A stretch of DNA of 64,000 bases from NCBI GenBank assembly GCA_934512155.1, contig CAKSWS010000003.1, positions 18,925-82,924 on the forward strand, given 5' to 3'. Each line of letters starts with the position of its first letter. Positions within the stretch are counted from its first letter, which is position 1. Shown here in pieces: positions 1-8,316 of the stretch. Origin of the DNA: an uncultured Eubacterium sp. GTDB lineage: Bacteria; Bacillota; Clostridia; Oscillospirales; Acutalibacteraceae. Below the pieces are notes generated by a model. The model saw nothing but the letters and a program-made list of their open reading frames with translations, did no database searches and was not told where the DNA came from. The position numbers and the translations under genes are program-made.

Positions 1-610
1 ATGCCACAGGAGCAACTGCTTTGATAAGTTCCATAATAATGAAAGCACCGATTACGTTACCGAATAAACGAAGGCAAAGTGAAAGGGGCTTTGTAACAAT
101 TTCCATTAAATTAATGGGGGTTACAATCCAAACCGGTTTTGTAAATGCCTTTAACCTGCCGCCAACGCCTTTACTTTTATAAGCGGCAAACTCAACAATA
201 ACAATACTTGTAAGTGCCATTGCTGCCGTTACCTGCATGCTTTTTGTGGGCGGTTTAAAACCAAACAAGCCTATAATGTTTGAAATGCCGATAAACAGCG
301 CCATACTCATAAGCCACGGTATGTAACCTTTTCCTTCTTTTCCGACTATTCCCATAAAGAAGTCTACAGATTTTTCATAAGCTGTTTCCAGCAAAATTTG
401 ACGTTTTGAAAGCTTGCCTGTTACTTTTAAATTTCGTGTTAAAAAGAAGGCGGCAACTGCCAACACTGCCATAATTATCCACGAAACAACAGTTGTTTCA
501 TCAACGCTGATTTCAAGGCTGCCTATGTGAAAACTAAAAACTTCTTCGATTTCCAGTTGCTCTAACAATTCTTGTTGCAAATCAAGTTTCATTGCTACCG
601 GAACGAACAA
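1..610 (-). CDS. atpB: F-type ATP synthase subunit a, partial (C-terminus beyond the left edge)
   Basis: Subunit a forms the proton or sodium half-channels of the membrane F0 sector. The reverse strand is open from the edge to about 610. It carries the conserved helix around the essential arginine (RLFGN, about positions 40-70) followed by GAFIIMELIKAVAPVA, and several hydrophobic segments before it. An ATG at 592 has no ribosome site. An in-frame TTG at 610 lies 8 nt after AGGAGGT (619-625), so TTG is the preferred start. This is the first gene after a consensus promoter, so it should head the atp operon, whose other genes lie left of the window. Family is certain from the motif; the start is inferred. 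Confidence 0.9.
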   Translation of the reverse strand, partial: MFVPVAMKLDLQQELLEQLEIEEVFSFHIGSLEISVDETTVVSWIIMAVLAVAAFFLTRNLKVTGKLSKRQILLETAYEKSVDFFMGIVGKEGKGYIPWLMSMALFIGISNIIGLFGFKPPTKSMQVTAAMALTSIVIVEFAAYKSKGVGGRLKAFTKPVWIVTPINLMEIVTKPLSLCLRLFGNVIGAFIIMELIKAVAPVA

Positions 611-643
611 TATCACACACCTCCTGTTCCTTAAATCATCTTA

Positions 644-672
644 ATTATATTACTTCTTTTTTTCCTTTTCAA
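644..672 (-). promoter_or_regulatory. Promoter of the atp operon
   Basis: On the minus strand, TTGAAA (667-672), a 17-bp spacer and TATAAT (644-649) form a near-consensus SigA promoter. The expected start near 637 gives a leader of about 27 nt before the TTG start of atpB. Confidence 0.75.
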
Positions 673-749
673 CACTTTTAAGAAATATGTAATAACCAAA
701 ATATAAAAAAAAGCCGTGTTTTGTTCAAAAAATTTAGCGAAAAATAATA

Positions 750-778
750 TTTACTTATGGCAAACATTGGTTTATAAT
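750..778 (+). promoter_or_regulatory. Promoter of proS-galE
   Basis: TTTACT (750-755), 17 bp, TATAAT (773-778). The 17 bases at 766-782 around the -10 are identical to those around the -10 of nagB (24870-24886). No T-box or other leader structure is visible between here and proS. Confidence 0.6.
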
Positions 779-844
779 ATTTTAGGCAACTATTATAAGT
801 ATAAAATTATAATATAATAAAATACTGCGGAAAGGCAAGGAATT

Positions 845-2287
845 ATGGCACAAAATCAAAAGAAAATGGTTGATAACATTACATCTATGGATGAAGATTT
901 TGCAAAGTGGTATACCGACATTTGCAAAAAAGCAGAACTTGTGGAATACACAAGCGTTAAAGGATGCATGGTTATTCGACCTTACGGATATGCAATTTGG
1001 GAAAATATTCAAAAAATACTGGACGAAATGTTTAAAGAAACAGGCCATGAAAATGTTTGCATGCCGATGTTTATTCCGGAAAGTCTTTTGCAAAAAGAAA
1101 AAGACCATGTTGAAGGTTTTGCACCTGAATGTGCTTGGGTAACTTACGGCGGAAGCGAAAAACTTGAAGAAAGGCTTTGCGTTCGCCCTACTTCCGAAAC
1201 TCTTTTCTGCGAACACTTTAAAAATATTGTTCAATCTTACAGAGATTTGCCAAAACTTTATAACCAATGGGTTTCTGTTGTAAGATGGGAAAAAACCACA
1301 AGACCGTTTCTTCGTTCTCGTGAATTCTTATGGCAGGAAGGCCACACATTGCATGCAACAGCCGAAGAAGCTATTGAAGAAACAGAAAGAATGCTTAATG
1401 TTTACACTGAATTTTGCCAAAAATATTTGGCAATACCTGTTGTTCAAGGTATGAAAACAGAAAGCGACAAATTTGCAGGTGCCGAAAGAACATATTGCAT
1501 TGAAGCCCTTATGCACGACGGCAAGGCTCTTCAGGCTGGTACATCACACTATTTCGGCGACGGATTTGCAAAAGCATTTGAAATTCAATTTTCAGATAAA
1601 GAAAACCAGCTTAAATATCCGTTCCAAACATCTTGGGGTATGACTACAAGACTTATAGGTGCAATTATTATGACTCACGGCGATAACAACGGTCTTGTTT
1701 TACCGCCTGCCGTTGCTCCTATTCAGGCAGTTGTTATTCCTGTTGCACAACACAAAGAAGGTGTTATAGAGAAAGCAACCGAACTTACAAACAGGCTTAA
1801 AAATATTTGCCGTGTTAAAATGGATGATTCAAACAATACACCCGGCTGGAAATTTGCAGAATACGAAATGAAGGGCGTTCCCGTAAGAATAGAAATAGGT
1901 CCTAAAGATATCGAAAACAACCAGTGTGTTATTGTTACACGCCACAACCGTGAAAAAACTTTTGTTTCACTTGATAATCTTGAAGAAACTGTAACACAAA
2001 AACTTCAGGAAGTAAGAGACGGAATTTACCAAGCTGCTCTTGAAAACAGAGAACGCAGAACATACGCCTGCAAAACAACAGATGAAATTACAAAAGCGCT
2101 TGAAGAAAACGGCGACGGATTTGTTAAGGCTATGTGGTGCGGAAGTGAAGAATGCGAAAGCAAAGTTAAAGAACTTACCGGAGTTGGTTCACGTTGCATT
2201 CCGCTTGAACAGGAAACCATTTCAGATACATGCGTTTGCTGCGGCAAACCTGCAAAACAAATGCTTTTCTGGGGTAAGGCATATTAA
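845..2287 (+). CDS. proS: Proline--tRNA ligase, archaeal/eukaryotic-type (ProS type 3)
   Basis: Charges tRNA-Pro with proline in the cytoplasm. The 480-residue length is that of the short type 3 enzymes, which lack the bacterial editing insert. The class II catalytic core is clear: motif 2 around [20 protein letters not shown] (about 147-166), and motif 3 with the arginine of GMTTRLIGA (about 265-273). The C-terminal domain ends with a cysteine cluster (CGSEEC near 432-437 and CVCCGKP near 464-470), the zinc site of this type, and an aromatic last residue (Tyr). The start ATG follows GGAAAGGCAAGGA. It is followed by galE after 33 bp and probably co-transcribed. Confidence 0.96.
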   Translation: MAQNQKKMVDNITSMDEDFAKWYTDICKKAELVEYTSVKGCMVIRPYGYAIWENIQKILDEMFKETGHENVCMPMFIPESLLQKEKDHVEGFAPECAWVTYGGSEKLEERLCVRPTSETLFCEHFKNIVQSYRDLPKLYNQWVSVVRWEKTTRPFLRSREFLWQEGHTLHATAEEAIEETERMLNVYTEFCQKYLAIPVVQGMKTESDKFAGAERTYCIEALMHDGKALQAGTSHYFGDGFAKAFEIQFSDKENQLKYPFQTSWGMTTRLIGAIIMTHGDNNGLVLPPAVAPIQAVVIPVAQHKEGVIEKATELTNRLKNICRVKMDDSNNTPGWKFAEYEMKGVPVRIEIGPKDIENNQCVIVTRHNREKTFVSLDNLEETVTQKLQEVRDGIYQAALENRERRTYACKTTDEITKALEENGDGFVKAMWCGSEECESKVKELTGVGSRCIPLEQETISDTCVCCGKPAKQMLFWGKAY

Positions 2288-2320
2288 GAACATTTTAATA
2301 AAAATCGGGAGGAAAAAATT

Positions 2321-3337
2321 ATGTCTATTTTAGTTACCGGCGGCGCAGGATACATTGGCAGCCACACTTGCGTTGAACTTATTAACGCTGGCTACGATGT
2401 TGTTATTGTAGATAATTTTTACAACTGCAAAAAATCAAGTATAGACCGAATTCGTGCTCTTGTTAACAAAGATTTTCGCTACTACGAATGCGATATAAGA
2501 GATAAAGAGGGAATGGATAAAATTTTCAAGCAGGAAAAAATTGATTCTGTTATTCATTTTGCCGGTCTTAAAGCTGTTGGCGAAAGCGTTCATAAACCGC
2601 TTGAGTATTTTGACAACAATATAAACGGCACACTTGTTTTGCTTGATGTTATGAGAAATAACGGATGCAAAAAAATTGTGTTTAGCTCATCTGCAACAGT
2701 TTACGGAATGAACAATATTTCCCCTCTTACAGAAGATATGGAAATCGGCGGAGTTACAAACCCGTATGGCAGAACAAAATATATGATTGAATGTATTTTG
2801 CAGGATTTATATGTTTCTGACAACAGTTGGTCAATTTGTTTGCTTCGTTACTTTAACCCAATCGGCGCACATAAAAGCGGCACCATGGGTGAAGATCCTA
2901 ACGGAATTCCAAACAACCTTATGCCTTACATTACACAAGTTGCCATTGGCAAATTACCACACCTTAATATTTTCGGAAATGATTATGACACACCGGACGG
3001 AACCGGCGTGCGTGATTACATTCACGTTGTTGATTTGGCACTTGGCCATGTTAAAGCAGTTGAAAAAGTTGCCAAGGATAACGGCATTTTCATTTACAAC
3101 TTAGGCACAGGTGTTGGTTATTCGGTGCTTGATGTTGTTAAAGCGTTTGAAAAAGCATCCGAAAAAGAAATTCCTTATGAAATTAAGCCACGCAGAGAAG
3201 GCGATATTGCAACTTGCTATTCGAGCCCTGAAAAAGCACTTAAAGAGCTTGGTTGGAAAGCAGAAAGAGGAATTGAAGAAATGTGTGAAGACAGTTGGCG
3301 TTGGCAAAGCCAAAACCCAAACGGTTACCCTGACTGA
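2321..3337 (+). CDS. galE: UDP-glucose 4-epimerase
   Basis: Interconverts UDP-glucose and UDP-galactose in the Leloir pathway and in glycan precursor supply. The 338-residue protein has the NAD-binding GGAGYIGS loop at residues 7-14. The catalytic serine region SSSATVYG (about 122-129) is followed by the tyrosine and lysine of the YGRTK motif (about 147-151). Length is typical. The start follows GGGAGG with an 8-nt spacer. It sits behind proS and is closed by a strong terminator. Confidence 0.96.
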   Translation: MSILVTGGAGYIGSHTCVELINAGYDVVIVDNFYNCKKSSIDRIRALVNKDFRYYECDIRDKEGMDKIFKQEKIDSVIHFAGLKAVGESVHKPLEYFDNNINGTLVLLDVMRNNGCKKIVFSSSATVYGMNNISPLTEDMEIGGVTNPYGRTKYMIECILQDLYVSDNSWSICLLRYFNPIGAHKSGTMGEDPNGIPNNLMPYITQVAIGKLPHLNIFGNDYDTPDGTGVRDYIHVVDLALGHVKAVEKVAKDNGIFIYNLGTGVGYSVLDVVKAFEKASEKEIPYEIKPRREGDIATCYSSPEKALKELGWKAERGIEEMCEDSWRWQSQNPNGYPD

Positions 3338-3344
3338 TAAAAAC

Positions 3345-3382
3345 AAAAATTCCCGTTACTTTTGTAACGGGAATTTTTTTAT
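3345..3382. terminator. Bidirectional rho-independent terminator
   Basis: Inverted repeat AAATTCCCGTTAC / GTAACGGGAATTT with a 4-nt loop, an A-run on the left and a T-run on the right. It can end galE (plus) and the convergent gene at 3395-3673 is just beyond it. Confidence 0.9.
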
Positions 3383-3394
3383 TTAATATACAAT

Positions 3395-3673
3395 TTAAAA
3401 CCAGCCTAATTTGGCATGAGCAAAACAAATAAGCCCTATATCAATAACAAACATTATAAGAGAAGCAATGCCCAAAATAATTGACTTTTTATTTTTATCT
3501 TTAACTTCTTCACTCATAGGCACATTTTTTGATTTTAAAACGCAGGGAATAACAATACCCATTATGCCAAGTGCCGGGCAAATTCCTATTGTGCAAGCGC
3601 CTATTGCAGAAAAAACAAACGCACGGGTTGCTAACTTTTCAACAATATCTTCATCATTTTTATTATTTGCCAT
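3395..3673 (-). CDS. Small two-helix membrane protein, function unknown
   Basis: The 92-residue protein has a charged N-terminus (MANNKNDED), a hydrophobic segment at about 17-40, a Lys/Asp/Glu-rich loop and a second hydrophobic segment at about 63-85. It resembles the two-transmembrane DUF4190-like proteins of Firmicutes, but I see no diagnostic motif. An upstream in-frame ATG at 3694 has no ribosome site; the ATG at 3673 has a weak AAAGG 13 nt upstream and was preferred. It stands alone between terminator 3345-3382 and the ECF operon. Confidence 0.55.
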   Translation of the reverse strand: MANNKNDEDIVEKLATRAFVFSAIGACTIGICPALGIMGIVIPCVLKSKNVPMSEEVKDKNKKSIILGIASLIMFVIDIGLICFAHAKLGWF

Positions 3674-3752
3674 TTTAAAATCACAGCCTTTCATATAACA
3701 AGTTTATCATTTTCAAATTATGCCACAAGTTAAAATTGAAGTCAATACACTG

Positions 3753-4454
3753 TTACACTTTATTTGCGATTATGCCGTATTTTATATTAATACGGTTTAT
3801 TTTTTTTACAAAATCCTCTCCAAATAAAAATAGGAATAAAGCCGTTGCCCCGCCGAAAACCGCAGAAAAAGGCACTCCTGCGGCATATATTGCCAAAACC
3901 GAAGCAATACTGTAATCGGTTGTCATGGTTAAAACAGAGCTTAAATCTACAATTAAGCCGTAAAGAACAAAAGTTAACAAAAAGCCGACTAAAGCAAGAT
4001 TTACTCTGTTTGGCTTTATTTTTTTAAATATCAAACCTGCAACAAAGCCTACCATGCCCAAGGCAGCCATTTGAAACGGAGTCCATATACCCTGCCCAAA
4101 AATAAAATTTGAAACAAAAGCCGAAAATGCGCCTATTACATAACCACGCTCTGACCCCAAACAAACTGCACAAGCAATAACAACAGCACCGATGGGCTTA
4201 AACTGAGGAATTAAATAAAACACAGCCCTTGAAGCAACCGCCAATGCAATTAAAATTGCAATTAACGACATTTCACGGGCACTTGGCTTTGATTTTTCAA
4301 ACCCCATAAAAAAGGGCAAAGTTGAAGCAACCAAAATAACTGCCGCCACAAAATAATATGAAGTTTTTTGAGAAAAAAACATTTGCCAAACAACAGTAAA
4401 AATACAGGCAAATATTATTAAAGCAACATATATATATTTTTTTGTTTTACTCAT
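3753..4454 (-). CDS. ECF transporter substrate-binding (S) component, probably for cobalamin
   Basis: Membrane protein of 233 residues with about six hydrophobic segments; it would bind the vitamin and dock onto the shared EcfAAT module. The core (GAVVIACAVCLGSERGYVIG, then FGQGIWTPFQM) is that of S components of the CbrT-like group. It overlaps the upstream ATPase gene by 8 bp and has AAAGGG before the ATG, so it is translationally coupled. The cobalamin adenosyltransferase in the same operon is the main argument for a corrinoid substrate; specificity cannot be read from the protein alone. Confidence 0.8.
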   Translation of the reverse strand: MSKTKKYIYVALIIFACIFTVVWQMFFSQKTSYYFVAAVILVASTLPFFMGFEKSKPSAREMSLIAILIALAVASRAVFYLIPQFKPIGAVVIACAVCLGSERGYVIGAFSAFVSNFIFGQGIWTPFQMAALGMVGFVAGLIFKKIKPNRVNLALVGFLLTFVLYGLIVDLSSVLTMTTDYSIASVLAIYAAGVPFSAVFGGATALFLFLFGEDFVKKINRINIKYGIIANKV

Positions 4455-5934
4455 TACTACCCTTTAAATCTGCCAATGATACAGCCTTTCCGTTTGTTAA
4501 ACGTGCCAGTGCCGTTGTGTAAATACTTAAATTTGAAAAGAATTCAAAAGCCGGTGCACCGGAAATTATATTTTTATCAAATAAAAATGAAACATAATCG
4601 GCGCAATCTGCCGCAAATTCCAAATCGTGAGTAACTAAAACAACAGTTTTGCCTTGACTACATAAATCTTTTAACATAGCGGAAAACTTATTTTTAAACA
4701 CACAATCCACACTTTTTGTAGGCTCGTCAAGTAAAATAACATCGGCACCGGTTAACACAATTTTTGCAAGAGCCAAACGCTGTTCCTCGCCGCCGCTTAA
4801 ATCAAACGGATTTCTATGTGTAAGATTTTCCAATTCAAAATACTTAATAATTCCGGCGTTATTTTCAAGTTCCTCTGCCACAGTATCTTTAATAAACATT
4901 GTTTTAACATTTTGAGGCATATAGCAAACCTTATCCCTTGATTTAACCTTGCCGCTATAGCATTTAACAACGCCTGCCAAAGCTTTTAGCAATGTTGTTT
5001 TACCACAACCGTTTGAACCGACAATGCAGTTAATTTTACCTCTATAGGCGTTATAATTTAAATCAAAAATAACATCCGGCAAGCCTTTACCATAGGCAAA
5101 GGCAAGATTTTTTGCCTTTAATGCAACATCATAAAATTTTGGAGCAAGCCGTTTATCTTTGTATTCAAGTTTACCAACCTCTGACTTTGCAGATATAAAA
5201 TCAACAGGCATATCTTTAAATGCACGTGTATAAGCAGGCAAAACAGACTTAAATTCATCATCATTTTCAATAAGATAAGCGGTGAATTCCGAAGGACTTT
5301 CAAAAACTCTGGCATTGCCGCTTTCAAGATAAATAATCTTATTGGCAAACGGCAACAATTTTTCACACTTGTGCTCACTGATTAAAACAGTTATGCCCTG
5401 TTCTCTGTTTAACTTAACAACTGTATTAATAAAATTTTCAGCCGCAGTTGGGTCAAGCTGAGAAACAGGTTCATCAAGCACCAAAACGCTTGGATTAACT
5501 GTTACGGAAGCGGCAAGAGAAAGCATTTGCTTTGAACCGCCTGAAAGATTTTCCGTTTTTTCGCCGAAAATTCCGTTTAAATCAAAATAGCTTGCTACCT
5601 CGGCAATTTTAAGCCCGATTTCGCTGCTTTTTTTGCCCTGATTTTCAAGAGGAAAAGCAAGCTCACCATAAACTGTATCCGTAACAATGTTACTTTCAAC
5701 ATTTTGACCCACAAAAGAAATCTTTTTTGCATTGATTTTCAAATTCCCACTTAATTTTCCATTAGGTGCAATTTCTTTTTTCAAAAGGCGTAAAAGAGTT
5801 GATTTACCACTGCCTGATTTGCCTAAAAACAAGCAAAAATCGCCTGATTTTACATTTAAAGAAATATTATTTAACGCATTATCATTGCTCAAAGGATATT
5901 TAAAACTTAAATTCTCGATTTCAAATAAATCCAT
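4447..5934 (-). CDS. ECF transporter ATPase, two ABC domains fused in one protein
   Basis: Powers vitamin uptake through an energy-coupling-factor transporter. Two complete nucleotide-binding domains lie in tandem in 495 residues. Domain 1 has Walker A GKSGSGKST (38-46), signature LSGGSKQ (130-136) and Walker B LVLDEP (151-156). Domain 2 (from about 260) has GSNGCGKTT, LSGGEEQR and LLDEPT. Many organisms use separate EcfA1 and EcfA2 genes; here they are fused. The start follows GGAGG. It overlaps ecfT (28 bp) and the S component (8 bp). The dedicated operon suggests a group I transporter with its own T and S subunits. Confidence 0.92.
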   Translation of the reverse strand: MDLFEIENLSFKYPLSNDNALNNISLNVKSGDFCLFLGKSGSGKSTLLRLLKKEIAPNGKLSGNLKINAKKISFVGQNVESNIVTDTVYGELAFPLENQGKKSSEIGLKIAEVASYFDLNGIFGEKTENLSGGSKQMLSLAASVTVNPSVLVLDEPVSQLDPTAAENFINTVVKLNREQGITVLISEHKCEKLLPFANKIIYLESGNARVFESPSEFTAYLIENDDEFKSVLPAYTRAFKDMPVDFISAKSEVGKLEYKDKRLAPKFYDVALKAKNLAFAYGKGLPDVIFDLNYNAYRGKINCIVGSNGCGKTTLLKALAGVVKCYSGKVKSRDKVCYMPQNVKTMFIKDTVAEELENNAGIIKYFELENLTHRNPFDLSGGEEQRLALAKIVLTGADVILLDEPTKSVDCVFKNKFSAMLKDLCSQGKTVVLVTHDLEFAADCADYVSFLFDKNIISGAPAFEFFSNLSIYTTALARLTNGKAVSLADLKGSNE

Positions 5935-6761
5935 TTTAAATCCTCCACAGCATCAATAATTACAGGAACTGCACACATAACAAAAAATAAAATATAAAAA
6001 ACATAATTTGTATGTGAAAATACTAACCCATTTTCACAGGAAAAACCGTTTACTTTTATAATTTGAGATACAATTATTAAAGAAAACAGGCAAATTAATA
6101 ATACAAGCAGCAAGCCATCTTTATAATCAAAAGAAAAGCGGTTATAGCTTGTGCGCTTTTTTTCACCAAATCCACGGCATTTCATAGCATCTGCCGTTTC
6201 TATACTTTTTTCAAGAGAAATTGATACCAATGCAGAAAATCTTGTAATTGCATTTTTTACACCTTTAATTTCTTTACCCATTCCCAGTGCCGAATCCTTT
6301 ATATCTTCGGATGTTTTAACCATTAACGGAATAAATCGTAAAACCATTGAAAAAAGAAGTGTTAAATTAGGGGCAAAATTACCAAAAAGAGCCATAAATT
6401 TTTCACTTGTTATTACACGACTGTAAGACGAAAACCAAAGTATAACAGCCGAAAGCATTATGCCGTTTAAAACGCCGTAAAAAAAGCATTCAAATGTAAA
6501 ATCATAATCAAAAGCAGTAAAAACAACTATACTGCCGTAATGGCAAAAAACAAAATTAAACACGCCGGCAAACAAAACAAGCAAAACTAAATACTTCAAA
6601 GTAATAAAAGTACTTTTGCCGGTAATTTTCAGATTATAAATAAAAGAAAGCAAAAAAGAAACAACCAAATAAACAGGATTTTTTATGCAAACAGTTAAAA
6701 TTATAATGAAAATAAAAAAGGAGAAGCCAACAACAGGGTGAAATTTTGAAAATCTGTCCAT
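5907..6761 (-). CDS. ecfT: ECF transporter transmembrane (T) component
   Basis: The T subunit couples ATP hydrolysis to S-component movement. The 284-residue protein has several membrane segments and, near residue 195, AMKCRGFG, the alanine-arginine-glycine coupling motif of the CbiQ/EcfT family that contacts the ATPases. The ATG follows AGGAGG by 6 nt. The 3' end overlaps the ATPase gene by 28 bp, which supports coupled translation of the complex. Confidence 0.9.
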   Translation of the reverse strand: MDRFSKFHPVVGFSFFIFIIILTVCIKNPVYLVVSFLLSFIYNLKITGKSTFITLKYLVLLVLFAGVFNFVFCHYGSIVVFTAFDYDFTFECFFYGVLNGIMLSAVILWFSSYSRVITSEKFMALFGNFAPNLTLLFSMVLRFIPLMVKTSEDIKDSALGMGKEIKGVKNAITRFSALVSISLEKSIETADAMKCRGFGEKKRTSYNRFSFDYKDGLLLVLLICLFSLIIVSQIIKVNGFSCENGLVFSHTNYVFYILFFVMCAVPVIIDAVEDLKWIYLKSRI

Positions 6762-6775
6762 CCGGGTCCTCCTAA

Positions 6776-7258
6776 TTAAAATTCTATTCCTTTTCTTGCA
6801 GACACGCCCTTGTCATAAGGGTGTTTTACTTTTTCAAAACGGGTAATATAATCTGCCTTATCAAACAAAGTATCGTTAACAGTATGACCTGTAATGATAT
6901 ATTCTTTATCGGATGAAAAAGTCATCGAATTAACAAATTCATCACTTAAAAGGCTTAACACATCAAGAAACTCATCAAGCACAATCACATCGTAATCAGC
7001 GCAAAAAGCCTCATTAACAGCGTCTTTACACCACAAAGCGTATTTTTGCTTTTCATCATCCGTCATTTGAAATAAAAACGGAATTGAATTTGGGTTTTTA
7101 TAAAAACAAATATCACTGTTTGCAAAACGCTCACTTGATGAATTATCTTTTAAAAATGAAACAAAAAGCACTTTTTTGCCTGCACCCAATGCACGCAATC
7201 CGCTGCCCAAAGCCGCAGTTGTTTTGCCCTTACCGTAACCATAATAAATTTGAATCAT
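6776..7258 (-). CDS. cobA: Cob(I)alamin / cob(I)yrinic acid adenosyltransferase (CobA/BtuR family)
   Basis: Transfers the adenosyl group of ATP to reduced corrinoids, making coenzyme B12 from salvaged cobalamin. The P-loop YGYGKGKTTAALG is at residues 5-17 and the DEFLD acid motif near 95-99; both are typical of the family. At 160 residues it is slightly short but complete. It overlaps the mreB paralogue by 4 bp (ATGA) and precedes ecfT by 14 bp. No other corrinoid synthesis gene is in the window, which fits salvage rather than de novo synthesis. Confidence 0.9.
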   Translation of the reverse strand: MIQIYYGYGKGKTTAALGSGLRALGAGKKVLFVSFLKDNSSSERFANSDICFYKNPNSIPFLFQMTDDEKQKYALWCKDAVNEAFCADYDVIVLDEFLDVLSLLSDEFVNSMTFSSDKEYIITGHTVNDTLFDKADYITRFEKVKHPYDKGVSARKGIEF

Positions 7259-8283
7259 CTTATTCTTACATCCTGTTTTGTTTTAAAACGATAGCCGTAT
7301 TCATCTAAAATATGCATTTTATTAAGAGCAATCATAGTGCCTTTTGCCACACATAATTCAGCCCTTGGTGCAATTGTTACATCAACACCCAAAGCATTTT
7401 TAAACATTTCATCTACACCGTAAATAGAAGAACAACCGCCTGTTAAAATTACAGCTTCATTTGATATATCGGCAACAAGCTGAGGTGTTGTTCTTTCAAA
7501 CAAATCAACTGCTGTTTGCGTTAAAATCTCAAACAATGGCTTTAAACACTCAAAAATATCGTTGCCTTTAATTTCAATGCTGTCCGGCAAGCCGGTTTGA
7601 CTGTTTCTGCCCTTAACCTGCATTATAACATCCTCTTCCCTGGGAACAGCACATGCAATACTGTTTTTTATATCTTCAGCCGTGCGTTTTCCCACAAGAA
7701 TAGAATAATTTTCTTTTAAATATTTAATTATTTCCTCATCAAATCTATTGCCTGCAATTTTAAGAGTTTCATTTTGGCTCATACTGCCTTGGCTTATTAC
7801 AGCCATATCTGTTGTACCGGCACCCATATCAATAATAAACACACCTGTAGGCAAAGTTGGGTCCACACCTGCTCCGAAAGCCGCACAAAGCGGCTCTTCT
7901 ACAAGGCAAACCGAACGAGCACCTGCAGAAATTAAAACAGAAATTAACGTTCTTCTTTCAACATCTGTGCTAAGTGCAGAAACGGCGGCAACAACCCTTG
8001 GTTTAAACAGACTTTTGCCGATAACCTTATCTACAAAAAACTTTACCATTTGATGAGCTACGGAATAATTTGCCACAGCGCCGTTTTCAATAGGCTGAAT
8101 TACTTCTATTCCGGCAGGTTCCCTGCCTTGAAGATAATAAGCTCTTCTGCCTGCATATAAAACTTTTTCTTTTTCAATATCATAAGCAACGTAAGAAGGT
8201 TCATTAATAACAACACCTTTTCCGGGAACGGATATAACTATTGAATTTGAACCTAAATCAATACCTAAATCATAACCAAACAT
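7255..8283 (-). CDS. mreB: MreB/Mbl family actin-like protein
   Basis: Actin-fold ATPase that forms membrane-bound filaments and positions cell-wall synthesis. Phosphate-1 loop DLGIDLGSNS (5-14), phosphate-2 loop IDMGAGTTD (about 151-159) and adenosine motif LTGGCS (about 288-293) are intact in 342 residues. The operon lacks mreC and mreD, and the protein ends with a basic tail (KTKQDVRIR), so it is probably an accessory paralogue rather than the primary MreB. AAGGGT precedes the ATG. Confidence 0.88.
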   Translation of the reverse strand: MFGYDLGIDLGSNSIVISVPGKGVVINEPSYVAYDIEKEKVLYAGRRAYYLQGREPAGIEVIQPIENGAVANYSVAHQMVKFFVDKVIGKSLFKPRVVAAVSALSTDVERRTLISVLISAGARSVCLVEEPLCAAFGAGVDPTLPTGVFIIDMGAGTTDMAVISQGSMSQNETLKIAGNRFDEEIIKYLKENYSILVGKRTAEDIKNSIACAVPREEDVIMQVKGRNSQTGLPDSIEIKGNDIFECLKPLFEILTQTAVDLFERTTPQLVADISNEAVILTGGCSSIYGVDEMFKNALGVDVTIAPRAELCVAKGTMIALNKMHILDEYGYRFKTKQDVRIR

Positions 8284-8316
8284 AATTTCAACCCTTAAAA
8301 TTAATATAAATAAATG

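Noticed and set aside
600..844. T-box leader for proS (and for metG at 26121-26179)
   Set aside because: No T-box sequence or long structured leader; only a promoter before proS and a 7-bp hairpin before metG.
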